Shown: positions 41,001 to 49,157 of the stretch, piece after piece
How positions within the stretch are numbered: position 1 is the stretch's first letter
Layout: every line of letters starts with the position of its first letter
Source: Demetria terragena DSM 11295
Lineage (GTDB): Bacteria; Actinomycetota; Actinomycetes; Actinomycetales; Dermatophilaceae
Direction: 5' to 3'
Length of the DNA stretch: 64,000 bases
Assembly (NCBI RefSeq): GCF_000376825.1
Contig: NZ_AQXW01000004.1
Coordinates: forward strand, 1,798,001-1,862,000
Program-made: the position numbers and the translations under genes
Notes under the pieces: model-generated
Database searches by the model: none
What the model saw: only the letters and a program-made list of their open reading frames with translations
What the model was told of the DNA's origin: nothing

Positions 41001-41291
41001 TCACAACTGTCCGTACTTTCGTGCTCCTGGCCATCCGGATGGGACGGCGGCGCGCGCGCCTCGTGCCGTACGCCGCGCGGCGCGGCGAATCCGGGCCACG
41101 TGACGTGACCGCACGAAACCCTCAGCCGTCACTACGGGCTCGCCGCCTGCCGAGTCGCCGAACTGCTGCGCGATGCGCTTCATCTCCGCGACGTACTGGT
41201 CGGCGTCGCCACCCACATCGGGGTGTAGGCGACGGGCCGCGGCGCGTTCGGCGGCGCGGCGCTGAGCGGCCAGGTCACTCTCGGTCGTCAT
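41001..41291 (-). CDS. Small basic protein with an HPD J-domain-like core
   Basis: 96 residues from the ATG at 41291. RRAAERAAARRLHPDVGGDADQYVAEMKRIAQQFG resembles helices II-III of a J-domain, with the HPD tripeptide (about residues 25-27) and a following acidic-aromatic helix, but helix I is short and helix IV is replaced by a strongly Arg-rich tail. It might recruit Hsp70 to the envelope-stress cluster. Overlaps the upstream Asp23 gene by 17 bp. Confidence 0.65.
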   Translation of the reverse strand: MTTESDLAAQRRAAERAAARRLHPDVGGDADQYVAEMKRIAQQFGDSAGGEPVVTAEGFVRSRHVARIRRAARRTARGARAAVPSGWPGARKYGQL

Positions 41292-41583
41292 CGCTTCCCA
41301 GGTCCTCGATGACCACATCGATCGGCACTCCGGGAACGTGCGCCGACGCTGCGTCTCGCACCTGTCGGCTCACCTCGGCCAGCGGGTAGCCCAAGCGCGC
41401 GGTGACGTGAATCTCCCAGCGGTCGTCGTACTCCCGAATCCCGCTGATCCGCCGACCGGGCAGATAGGTGCCGACCTCGCCCATGACCCCGCCGTGCAGG
41501 TCAAGGACCGACGGGACGTCGCGGACCGACTCAGCGAGCCGATCTGCGAGCGTCACGTCGGGGTCGAAAGACTCATTCGACAC
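41275..41583 (-). CDS. Asp23/Gls24-like protein (short form)
   Basis: 102 residues from the GTG at 41583, inside the end of the first Asp23 gene. LADRLAESVRDVPSVLDLHGGVMGEVGTYLPGRRI (spanning about residues 12-45) and VTARLGYPLAEVSRQVRDAASAHV, then VVIEDLGSDDDRE, show the Asp23 fold with the conserved Y-x-x-L/G-P segment. Tightly packed in the operon. Confidence 0.75.
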   Translation of the reverse strand: MSNESFDPDVTLADRLAESVRDVPSVLDLHGGVMGEVGTYLPGRRISGIREYDDRWEIHVTARLGYPLAEVSRQVRDAASAHVPGVPIDVVIEDLGSDDDRE

Positions 41584-42052
41584 GCGAGGGGCCCTCGTCC
41601 TCCGAGCCGTCGTCCAGGAAAACGTCGTGCACGGTGATGTTGACCTCGGTGACCTCAAGCCCGGTCATCCGCTCCACGGAAGAAATCACGTTGCGGCGCA
41701 CGCCGGTCGCCAAGTCCGCGATGGCCACGCCGTAGTCAGCCACCAGGTCAATGTCGACCGCGGCCTGGCGCTCGCCAACCTCGACGGCGACACCCTGGCT
41801 GTGGTTGGTGCGTGAGCCCGGGATGCGCTCACGGATGGCGCCGACCGCACGCGCCGCTCCGCCACCGAGACTGTGCACACCCTGGACCTCGCCCGCCGCG
41901 ATACCGGCGATCTTCGACACCACCGTGTCGGCGATGGAGGTACGCCCCTGGGAGGTCACCAGCGCACCGTCGTTGCGGGCAGCCACAGACTTCTCGCCCT
42001 GCTTGTCCTGCGAGTTGCTTTCCTGCTGGCTGGCGGTTTTGGAATCAGTCAT
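41573..42052 (-). CDS. Asp23/Gls24 family envelope stress response protein
   Basis: 159 residues, the canonical Asp23 of the cluster and first gene of the operon. A low-complexity, Gln/Ser/Lys-rich N-terminus of about 28 residues precedes the fold: TSIADTVVSKIAGIAAGEVQGV, DIDLVADYGVAIADLA, NVISSVERMTGLEVTEVNIT and VHDVF. Asp23 proteins coat the inner membrane through AmaP. A CRP/GlxR-like site lies in the divergent promoter region. Confidence 0.88.
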   Translation of the reverse strand: MTDSKTASQQESNSQDKQGEKSVAARNDGALVTSQGRTSIADTVVSKIAGIAAGEVQGVHSLGGGAARAVGAIRERIPGSRTNHSQGVAVEVGERQAAVDIDLVADYGVAIADLATGVRRNVISSVERMTGLEVTEVNITVHDVFLDDGSEDEGPSRVE

Positions 42053-42137
42053 GTGTACCTCCGGTGGCTCATGGCCGCTGAATGCGTGCCGTCACTAGTG
42101 AGTCGCGACGTAGTGCCAGATCGTCACGCAAAAATTG

Positions 42138-42153
42138 TGTGACCTGCATCACG
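42138..42153. promoter_or_regulatory. CRP/GlxR-like site in the Asp23/sigma divergent region
   Basis: TGTGA-CCTGCA-TCACG matches TGTGA-N6-TCACA at nine of ten conserved positions. It lies 86 bp upstream of the Asp23 operon and 51 bp upstream of the sigma-factor start. Confidence 0.45.
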
Positions 42154-42203
42154 TTCAGGCGCCCGCGCCCGGCCTGGCTTCGACCGTGGGTGAGGATGGG
42201 GCG

Positions 42204-42767
42204 GTGACCCGACGTCCCGACTCAGGCGTGGCTCCTGAGTCTGCGGCGGTTCGCGCTGCCCGCCTCGGAGACCCGGCCGCCTTCGCCCAACTCGTCCAGG
42301 AACACGGTCCCGCCATGCACCGCTTCGCGGTGCGCTTGCTCGGAAACCACACCGATGCCTCCGATGCCGTGCAGGAAGCATTCATCTCAGCCTGGAAATC
42401 GCTGCCGGAACTGCGCGAAGACACCTCCGTGCGTACCTGGTTGTTCACCATCACCGCACGGCGTGCGGCCGACATCGCACGGCGCAACCGGGACCAGCCG
42501 ATCGACACCGAGACCATGACCGAGCACCCCCTTGATCCGGCACCACCACCAGACGCACAGGGCCAGAACACGGTCCTGGTCAACGACCTGCGACGAGCAC
42601 TGGCCACGTTGCCATGGCAGCAACGGGCAGCCTGGCTACTCCGAGAGGTCGACGGGTTGTCCTATGCCGAGATCGCGGGAATCCTCGCGGTCACTCAATC
42701 CACCGCGCGCGGGTTACTCGCGCGAAGCCGACGTACCGTGGCAGATGCAATGGAGTCTTGGCGATGA
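42204..42767 (+). CDS. ECF-type RNA polymerase sigma factor
   Basis: 187 residues from the GTG at 42204, preceded by GAGGATGGGGCG; a GTG at 42186 is an alternative. Sigma-2: AAVRAARLGDPAAFAQLVQ, DASDAVQEAFISAWKSLPEL and SVRTWLFTITARRAADIAR. Sigma-4: LPWQQRAAWLLREVDGLSY, AEIAGILAVTQSTARGLLAR. The gene is divergent from the Asp23 operon, and its stop overlaps the start of an Asp23-like gene (ATGA), the position normally held by an anti-sigma factor. Confidence 0.9.
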   Translation: MTRRPDSGVAPESAAVRAARLGDPAAFAQLVQEHGPAMHRFAVRLLGNHTDASDAVQEAFISAWKSLPELREDTSVRTWLFTITARRAADIARRNRDQPIDTETMTEHPLDPAPPPDAQGQNTVLVNDLRRALATLPWQQRAAWLLREVDGLSYAEIAGILAVTQSTARGLLARSRRTVADAMESWR

Positions 42768-43222
42768 ATGAGCCCACCCGCGCCGAACAGGCGACGGCGG
42801 CTCTGCGCCGCACCGATGAGCCCGGCTGGGACCAGTTATCCGAGCGCCTGAGCGACACCCTGCGCTCGACGGTGCTGCCCGCCGCCACCGTGCGCGCCGA
42901 TCACGGGCACCACAGCGAGCACGCCGAGCGACCTGCTCAAGACCTGGTCTCGACGCGGGTGCTGAAAGCTCTTCTGCGAACGGGGCTGGTCACCGATTTC
43001 TACTGTCCGCAAGCGATTTCGCTGGAAAACGACGGTGACCAACTCACCGCAGTCGATATCGAGCTCGCCGTGGTTTACGGCGTGATCCTTCCCGAGGTTC
43101 TCAGTGCGGCACTGACCAGGACAACCGAGATCCTGGTCGACGCCGTCGGCGCCGCGAGCGCGGCAGTTGAGGTGCACGTTCGCGGTGTCGAAGTGCTCCG
43201 GGAGCCGGACTGGCTTTCATGA
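42764..43222 (+). CDS. Asp23-like protein cotranslated with the sigma factor
   Basis: 152 residues. N-terminal half (EPTRAEQATAALRRTDEPGW, then LSDTLRSTVLPA) is unrecognised and resembles a sigma-associated helical segment. C-terminal half has Asp23 character: DIELAVVYGVILPEVLSAAL, RTTEILVDAVGAASAAVEVH. No membrane segment and no zinc anti-sigma motif. Its position suggests a sigma-activity modulator that is structurally related to the Asp23 proteins across the promoter region. It overlaps the sigma gene and, by 4 bp, the SDR pseudogene. Confidence 0.68.
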   Translation: MNEPTRAEQATAALRRTDEPGWDQLSERLSDTLRSTVLPAATVRADHGHHSEHAERPAQDLVSTRVLKALLRTGLVTDFYCPQAISLENDGDQLTAVDIELAVVYGVILPEVLSAALTRTTEILVDAVGAASAAVEVHVRGVEVLREPDWLS

Positions 43223-43998
43223 AATCCACCGCGGCACCCCCGGTATCCCTGCCATCTCAGGCGAATCGGCATTGGGTCATCACCGGAGGCACCAACGGGA
43301 TCGGCCTCGAAGCCGCCCGCGCTGCGGCTGATGCTGGCGCTGACATCACGCTGACCGCGCGCACCATGGCACGCGGTGCGCAGGTGGCAACGGAGTTGGG
43401 TGAACGGGGCGCGACGGTGTCAGTCATCCAACTCGACCTGACCGATCTGGACGCGGTCCGCCGGGGCGCCGAACAGATCGTGGCGGCAGACCGCCCGGTC
43501 GACGTGCTAGTCAACAACGCGGGCGCGGTGTCTGCGCGACGCACCGAAACTCCCTCAGGCGCTGAACTGATCCTGGCCACGAACGTCCTCGGTCCCTTCG
43601 CCTTCACCAACCACATCGCCCCGTTGCTGACAGGGCGGATCGTCATCACGGGCTAACGCAGGCTCCGCGACACCGGCGCAGCACGTCAGGTGTACCTCGC
43701 CCATCCTGGCTGGGCGATGACAAACATTCAGAACGTCACCGGCAATACGGTGCTGGATCGCCTGATCACCACCACAACTTCTCCCTTTGCGCAGTCCGCC
43801 GCCGACGGCGCCCAGCCGCTCCTTGCCGCGGCCATCTGGGAAATGCCCCCGCTGTCGTTCCTTGGACCGGACGGCTTCCGCGCCTGGCGCGGAGCACCGG
43901 TACTGGAGCAACCCGGTGTCCGCGCTCTCGACGATCACAGCGCCGAACTCGTCTGGGACATGTGCGTCCGAGAAACCGGCACCGATCTTCTGGTCTGA
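43219..43998 (+). pseudogene. Short-chain dehydrogenase/reductase, inactivated by internal deletion
   Basis: The first part is a classical Rossmann SDR: VITGGTNGIGLEAARAAAD (TG-x3-GIG), DLTDLDAV and VNNAGAVSARR, up to GRIVITG, then TAA at 43654. The same frame resumes at once with RRLRDTGAARQVYLAHPGWAMTNIQ and runs to 43998 (TDLLV). The missing stretch, about 50-60 residues in relatives, should hold the catalytic Ser and the Tyr-x3-Lys. So this is a deletion scar rather than a simple stop mutation. Confidence 0.83.
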
Positions 43999-44110
43999 CC
44001 CACCTGCTTGACCCGCGCCATACCGCCAGGTCTTCAGGTCTTCAATCGACGGAATGCCGACCTTAGGCCAATGGTCGAGACGCGTTCATCGGCTGCCACT
44101 GCGATGGGGT

Positions 44111-44129
44111 CGTTGGCGTGGTGCCAACG
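44111..44129 (+). promoter_or_regulatory. Small hairpin in the phosphoesterase leader
   Basis: CGTTGGC (44111-44117) and GCCAACG (44123-44129) with a 5-nt loop, 24 bp before the start codon. Possible operator or leader structure; no regulator can be named. The surrounding 150 bp hold no gene I can support. Confidence 0.35.
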
Positions 44130-44153
44130 TCCCGTACTCACGAAGGAACACCC

Positions 44154-45989
44154 ATGTCTTGGCATTCCTTATCCCGGCCGGCTGCGCGTATGAGCGTGGC
44201 AACCGTGGCGCTCGCTCTCACCGCTGGCGGGCTCACCGTCCCGGCGTACTCGTCCTCACTCCCCTCCTCACCCGCGCAGAACGGAGATTCCTCGTGGGCG
44301 GACACCGCCTATCGCGGCGCCCCCGAAGTCGTCGGATCAGCCGCTGGCGCGAAGACCATCGACGGCCGGGTCTTTATTGACCGCGACCGCGATTCCCAGG
44401 CCGACTCGGATGAGCTCGGTCGACCCGGCGTCGTGGTTTCTAACGGCCGCGACACCACGCGTACGGACGCCGACGGCCGCTATGAGCTGCCGGTCTATAA
44501 GAACATGACTGTGACCGTCACTCAGCCGAGCGGATACACCGTTCCGGTGGATGCGGACAACATCCCCCAGTTCCACTACCACCACCTTCCTCAGGGTTCA
44601 CCGACGTTGAAGTACGGCGGCATCGAACCGACCGGCCCGCTGCCCGACCAGATCAACTTCGGCTTGGTCAAAGCTCCGGCCCAGGGCAAAAACAAGCAGT
44701 CCTGTGTCATCGGTGGAGACATTCAGCCCTACGACAAGCAGGAGATGGAGTACGCCCTGAAGGGCGCCTTCGCCGACCTCGCGAAGCGCACGGACTACTC
44801 CAGCTGCGGCTCGCTGTTCATTGGCGACATCGTGGGTGACGACCTGTCGCTGTATCCCGACGTACGCAAGGCGGCTCGTACGCTCAACGGCCCCGCGCGC
44901 TTCCTCCCGGGCAACCACGACATGGACCTGGATGCGAAGGACAGCGCCCACTCCATGGACACCTTCCGGGCCAGCCTCAGCCCGGAGTACTACTCCTACG
45001 ACGTGGGCAAGGCGCACGTCGTAGCGCTCAACTCTGTGGAATACCCGGCCGGCAAGTCGTACACCGGATCGATCGACGAGCGGCAAATGCAATGGCTGCG
45101 CAACGACCTCGCCACCGTGCCGAAGAACAAGGTGGTCGTGCTCGCCATGCACATTCCGCTGCTTGACTTCGCCGACCACGACCTCCCCCAGCACCAGGTA
45201 GCGCAGGTCAAGGAGATCTACCGCTTGATCGGCAACCGAGAGGCGATCGCTCTCGGCGGGCACACGCACTCACTGGAAAACCTGCGCAAGGGCGACTCGG
45301 TCGCGGGTTGGAAGTCGGTGATGGGCGTGGACAAGCTCCCGTTCAACCACATCACCGCTGGCGCGATCTCCGGCGACTGGTTCTCCGGACAGATGGACCC
45401 CAAGGGCTATCCCAAGGCCGTCCAGCGCGATGGCGCCCGTCCCGGCGTACTCACGCTCGACCTCCAGGGCACCAAAGTCAAAGAACGATTCACGATCCGC
45501 GGTGAGAAAGACTCCGAGCAGATGAGCCTCGGGATGAACTCTCCGCGCTACCGAGAGTGGTTCGCCAAGCACTACACGGGAACCAAGTCCAAGGGCGGCG
45601 CGGAGCCGTTTGCTGACTCCACCACGGTGAGCAAGGCAGATCTGGATGCGGGCACCTGGCTGACCACCAACTTCCACCTCGGATCGACCGGCTCAACGGT
45701 CAAGGTATCGATCGACGGCGGGAAGCCGGTCACCGCGAAACGCACGCAGAGCATGACCGGAGAAGCGTCTCGTGTGGGCGCCAAGTGGTCAGACCCGGCC
45801 GCCACTCAGGAGCAACTGGTCCACGGCGGCAGTGTCGCCGACCGATCGATGCACTTGTGGCGGACGAACCTCCCCAAGGGCCTCAAGGCTGGCAAGCACA
45901 CAGCCGAGGTGGAGGCCACTGACGTCCATGGCCGGACGTTTAACAAGACGATTGACTTCACCATTGGCAAGGCGAAAGCCGTTCAGTAA
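44154..45989 (+). CDS. Secreted calcineurin-like metallophosphoesterase with an SdrD_B-like N-terminal domain
   Basis: 611 residues from the ATG at 44154 (GAAGGAACACCC). Signal peptide ending near TVPAYS. Residues about 60-165 form a prealbumin/SdrD_B-like domain (GRVFIDRDRDSQADSDELG, TRTDADGRYELPVY) as in MetallophosN. The catalytic domain follows: VIGGDIQP, GDIVGDD, PGNHDMD, LAMHIPLLD and GGHTHSLEN, all five metal motifs of the calcineurin fold. A C-terminal beta domain (MetallophosC-like) ends the protein. A secreted phosphomonoesterase or phosphodiesterase role is likely; the substrate is unknown. Confidence 0.87.
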   Translation: MSWHSLSRPAARMSVATVALALTAGGLTVPAYSSSLPSSPAQNGDSSWADTAYRGAPEVVGSAAGAKTIDGRVFIDRDRDSQADSDELGRPGVVVSNGRDTTRTDADGRYELPVYKNMTVTVTQPSGYTVPVDADNIPQFHYHHLPQGSPTLKYGGIEPTGPLPDQINFGLVKAPAQGKNKQSCVIGGDIQPYDKQEMEYALKGAFADLAKRTDYSSCGSLFIGDIVGDDLSLYPDVRKAARTLNGPARFLPGNHDMDLDAKDSAHSMDTFRASLSPEYYSYDVGKAHVVALNSVEYPAGKSYTGSIDERQMQWLRNDLATVPKNKVVVLAMHIPLLDFADHDLPQHQVAQVKEIYRLIGNREAIALGGHTHSLENLRKGDSVAGWKSVMGVDKLPFNHITAGAISGDWFSGQMDPKGYPKAVQRDGARPGVLTLDLQGTKVKERFTIRGEKDSEQMSLGMNSPRYREWFAKHYTGTKSKGGAEPFADSTTVSKADLDAGTWLTTNFHLGSTGSTVKVSIDGGKPVTAKRTQSMTGEASRVGAKWSDPAATQEQLVHGGSVADRSMHLWRTNLPKGLKAGKHTAEVEATDVHGRTFNKTIDFTIGKAKAVQ

Positions 45990-46003
45990 CAACTGAATTC
46001 AGG

Positions 46004-46032
46004 AAGCGGGCGCCACGCCGTGGCGCCCGCTT
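46004..46032 (+). terminator. Terminator after the metallophosphoesterase gene
   Basis: AAGCGGGCGCCA (46004-46015) pairs with TGGCGCCCGCTT (46021-46032), 12 bp, 5-nt loop, followed by TCC. Confidence 0.88.
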
Positions 46033-46038
46033 TCCGGT

Positions 46039-46060
46039 CGTCTGCTCGATGCAGCAGACG
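46039..46060 (+). promoter_or_regulatory. Hairpin CGTCTGCT/AGCAGACG upstream of the alkylsulfatase gene
   Basis: Perfect 8-bp arms with a 6-nt loop, 76 bp upstream of the start. It may be an operator or a second terminator-like stem. Confidence 0.4.
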
Positions 46061-46135
46061 TCAGGATGTATGTGCCGTAGGTTGAGAGACCTGCACAACC
46101 CGAGTCCGCCTGACCTCGTCGAAGGGACCCCAACC

Positions 46136-48025
46136 GTGTCTACTCCCCGTGAAGCAAGCCCCACAATCCGCGCCCACCAGCAGCGCATGCGCGAGGCGCT
46201 TCCCTTTTCAGACGAACAGGATTTCGAGGACGCCAACCGCGGCTTCATTGCCAAGCGGTCCCCAAACGCGATCACCGACGATGCGGGCAAGGTCGTGTGG
46301 GACAACGACACTTACGACTTTCTGCAGGGTGAAGCACCCGACACGGTTAACCCGAGCCTGTGGCGCCAGTCGCGCCTCAACGCGATTCAGGGGCTGTTCG
46401 AGGTCGTACCCGGCATCTATCAGGTACGCGGCTTCGACCTGGCAAACGTGACCTTCATCGAGGGCGACGAAGGCGTCCTCGTTCTCGACCCCTTGGTCAC
46501 CGAGGAGACGGCCGCCGCAGCCTTGGCGCTGTATCGCGAGAACCGTGGCGATAAGGCGGTCACGGGCGTGCTCTTTACGCACCCGCACGTCGACCACTTC
46601 GGTGGTGTGCGCGGGGTTGTGTCTCAAGAGGACGTCGACTCAGGCAAGGTGCCGGTCATCGCGCCCGCAGAGTTCAGCGAGCACGCCGCCTCGGAGAATG
46701 TCTACGCCGGGACCGCCATGGCCCGCAGGTCGGCCTACCAGTTCGGTGCCGCGCTCGCCCGTGGACCGCAGGGAGCCGTCGGCGCCGGTCTCGCACAGAC
46801 CGTCTCGACGGGCAACATCACCTTGATCTCCCCCACGCTCGACATCACCAAGACCGGGCAAGAGGAAACGGTCGATGGGGTGCATATGGTCTTCCAGATG
46901 GCGCCAGGTTCGGAGGCGCCAGCCGAGTTCCTCGTCTACTTCCCCGACCACAAAGCGCTGTGCACCGCGGAGGATGCGACGCATACGTTGCACAACATCC
47001 TGACCTTGCGCGGGGCATTGGTACGCGACCCACACGCCTGGGCTGGCTATCTCACCGAGACGATCGACCTGTGGGGCGGCGAAGCAGAGATTGTCTTTGC
47101 CTCGCACCACTGGCCGATGTGGGGCAAGGACCGGGTCGTGACGTTCTTGACCGAGCAGCGCGACCTCTACGCCTACCTCCACGATCAGACCCTGCGGTTG
47201 ATCAACAAGGGATGGACCGGCTCAGAGATCGCCGAACACCTCCCGCTGCCACCGGCGCTGGACCAGGCCTGGCACGCGCGCGGCTACTACGGTTCAGTCA
47301 GTCACAACCTCAAAGCGATCTATCAGCGCTACATGGGGTGGTACGACGGAAACCCGGCCCACCTGTGGCTGCACCCGCCGGTCGAGCAGGGCAAGCGCTA
47401 CATCATGCTCGCCGGGGGCGCTGACGCGATCGTCACCAATGCCCAGGAAGCCTTCGATGCGGGCGACTACCGTTGGGCCGCAGAGATTCTCAGCCATGTC
47501 GTCTTCGCCGAGCCCAAGTACCAAGCGGCGCGCGACCTGCTCGCGGACACCTTCGAGCAACTCGGATACGGCGCCGAGAACGGCATCTGGCGCAACGCGT
47601 ATCTCTCCGGCGCGACCGAGTTGCGGGACGGCGGCTTCGGCACCCCGACCGTGGCGGCGTCAGCCGATGTCATCTCAGCGCTCACGCCGGAGATGCTCTT
47701 CGACGCGATCGCAATTCAGGTCGATGGCCCGAAGGCGTGGGACCTCGTACTCACGATCGGAGTCGTGCTCACTGACACGGACACCCGCTATCGGCTCACG
47801 CTACGCAATGGGGTTCTCACCTATACCTCAGCGGCGCAGCCGGACGAGGCGGACGTGACGTTGACGACGACCGCGCGGGCGTTGCCTGCCATCGCCATGG
47901 GCGGGCTATCGGCCGAGGGTATGAAGCAGGCCGGGATCGAGGTCACCGGCGATGCCTCGGTACTGGCCCAGCTCGCTGGCGTACTCGACCCCGGCGACCC
48001 AGACTTCGCGATCGTGACGCCCTAA
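46136..48025 (+). CDS. Alkyl/aryl sulfatase of the metallo-beta-lactamase fold (SdsA1-like)
   Basis: Hydrolyses alkyl sulfate esters such as SDS in characterised relatives. 629 residues from the GTG at 46136 (GAAGGGACCCC upstream). N-terminal lactamase domain with FTHPHVDHFGG (H-x-H-x-D-H) and FASHHWPMWG, then the alkylsulfatase dimerisation region (YHARGYYG-type: QAWHARGYYGSVSHNLKAIY) and a C-terminal SCP2-like lipid-binding domain. There is no signal peptide, unlike periplasmic SdsA1, so it is probably cytosolic. Confidence 0.9.
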   Translation: MSTPREASPTIRAHQQRMREALPFSDEQDFEDANRGFIAKRSPNAITDDAGKVVWDNDTYDFLQGEAPDTVNPSLWRQSRLNAIQGLFEVVPGIYQVRGFDLANVTFIEGDEGVLVLDPLVTEETAAAALALYRENRGDKAVTGVLFTHPHVDHFGGVRGVVSQEDVDSGKVPVIAPAEFSEHAASENVYAGTAMARRSAYQFGAALARGPQGAVGAGLAQTVSTGNITLISPTLDITKTGQEETVDGVHMVFQMAPGSEAPAEFLVYFPDHKALCTAEDATHTLHNILTLRGALVRDPHAWAGYLTETIDLWGGEAEIVFASHHWPMWGKDRVVTFLTEQRDLYAYLHDQTLRLINKGWTGSEIAEHLPLPPALDQAWHARGYYGSVSHNLKAIYQRYMGWYDGNPAHLWLHPPVEQGKRYIMLAGGADAIVTNAQEAFDAGDYRWAAEILSHVVFAEPKYQAARDLLADTFEQLGYGAENGIWRNAYLSGATELRDGGFGTPTVAASADVISALTPEMLFDAIAIQVDGPKAWDLVLTIGVVLTDTDTRYRLTLRNGVLTYTSAAQPDEADVTLTTTARALPAIAMGGLSAEGMKQAGIEVTGDASVLAQLAGVLDPGDPDFAIVTP

Positions 48026-48062
48026 ACCGGTCTTTCGGGGCGCTCAGCGGCGTCGCGGTGGC

Positions 48063-48126
48063 CACCGACTAGCGGCAGATGCTGGGTTCGTGCGAGCGAA
48101 CACCCATCATTTGCCGCTAGTCGATG
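48063..48126. terminator. Long imperfect hairpin (element C) downstream of the alkylsulfatase gene
   Basis: Arms 48063-48090 and 48097-48126 pair over most of their length (GACTAGCGGCA / TGCCGCTAGTC perfect) with a 6-nt loop. The right end GTCGATG is shared with hairpin repeats A and B. It lies between the alkylsulfatase stop and the Imm5-like gene. Confidence 0.65.
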
Positions 48127-48170
48127 GGTATTTCTGCTTCTACCGTCGAAGCGTCGCTAGCGTGTTCCGT

Positions 48171-48758
48171 ATGCCATGCGAGAGCCACACTCCTCGCGTC
48201 ACCCTGACTCTGGATGAACTCCGGGCTGTGAGCGCGTTCAATCTTGCGTGCGCACTTCAGGTCATCGATCTCTTCGAGACTGCCGTGCCGCTCGACACTC
48301 GTCCGCGTGAGGCGCTGGCCGCAGCCGAGGCATTCGTACGCGGCGGGCAACGATCACAAGCACAACGAACCTGCGCGACGGCGGCTCATCGTGCGGCCAA
48401 GGAGGCGTCTTCGCCGGCTGCCCGGCACGCGGCCATGGCGGCCGGGGATGCTGCCGCGTCGGCGTACCTTCATCCGCTGGCCGACGCCGCTCAGGTCGGC
48501 CACATTCTGCGTGGACCTGCCCACACCGTGCTCGCTTTGCAGTGCCGACCTCACGATCCGTTGGCGCGCGCGGACGCTGAGAGTGCCGCGCTGCTGGGCG
48601 TGCCCACGACCGTCGCGGACGTTCTCGGCCGTTATCCGCGGGTCGATGCGGCGAAGGGAGAGGTCACGGAGGTCATGCGAAGTTTGGACGAGCGCCTCCG
48701 TGAGCCTGCGCGACAAGCGCCTCTTTCACCCGAGTCTGACATAGCAAACCAACGGTGA
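48171..48758 (+). CDS. Imm5-like putative immunity protein
   Basis: 195 residues from the ATG at 48171. Ala-rich all-helical protein with the pattern of the Imm5-like family: LTLDELRAVSAFNLACALQV, then RPREALAAAEAFVRGG, AARHAAMAAGDAAASAYLHP and QVGHILRGPAHTVLALQ. Such proteins are classed as polymorphic-toxin immunity proteins by bioinformatics. No toxin gene is adjacent, so this is an orphan or the assignment is nominal. The upstream frame reaches 48090 within hairpin C and has no RBS. Confidence 0.65.
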   Translation: MPCESHTPRVTLTLDELRAVSAFNLACALQVIDLFETAVPLDTRPREALAAAEAFVRGGQRSQAQRTCATAAHRAAKEASSPAARHAAMAAGDAAASAYLHPLADAAQVGHILRGPAHTVLALQCRPHDPLARADAESAALLGVPTTVADVLGRYPRVDAAKGEVTEVMRSLDERLREPARQAPLSPESDIANQR

Positions 48759-48847
48759 AAACCTCTCAGATGCAACGGCATTCGACCCTCAGGAACGCAT
48801 TCGCGGGGACACTCGCGTTGCCTGCTATTTCGTGCCAGGATCCGGCC

Positions 48848-49057
48848 ATGAGACTCAGCGCACGCAACCAAATTCAGGGCACCGTCACCGAGGTCAACAC
48901 CGGCGCCGTGACCACCACCGTCAAGGTCGAACTTGCCGGCGGAGATGTCGTGACCTCCTCCATCACCAAGGAAGCAGCCGACGAACTCGGTGTCGCCCTT
49001 GGCGGCAAGGTCACCATCGTGGTGAAGGCGAGCGACGTACTGCTCGCGACCGACTGA
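48848..49057 (+). CDS. Mop/TOBE-domain molybdopterin-binding protein
   Basis: 69 residues: MRLSARNQIQGTVTEVNTG, TTTVKVELAGGDVVTSSIT, KEAADELGVALGGKVTIVVKASDVLLATD (about residues 41-69). This is a single Mop domain, which binds molybdate as an oligomer in molbindins. Start at 48848 rather than 48755, since the upstream stretch has no family similarity. A strong terminator follows. No molybdate transporter is adjacent; the MOSC protein lies 12 kb away. Confidence 0.87.
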   Translation: MRLSARNQIQGTVTEVNTGAVTTTVKVELAGGDVVTSSITKEAADELGVALGGKVTIVVKASDVLLATD

Positions 49058-49074
49058 CCGACCGCCTGCACCTC

Positions 49075-49105
49075 AGACCGCTCCGCGACCATCGCGGAGC
49101 GGTCT
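49075..49105 (+). terminator. Strong intrinsic terminator after the Mop-domain gene
   Basis: AGACCGCTCCGCGA (49075-49088) pairs perfectly with 49092-49105 around a 3-nt loop, ending in TCTTTT. Confidence 0.92.
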
Positions 49106-49157
49106 TTTGCTAGCCCGCAACCTGCAACTCGCCGATGCCCTGGCTAGCCTGACGGCC

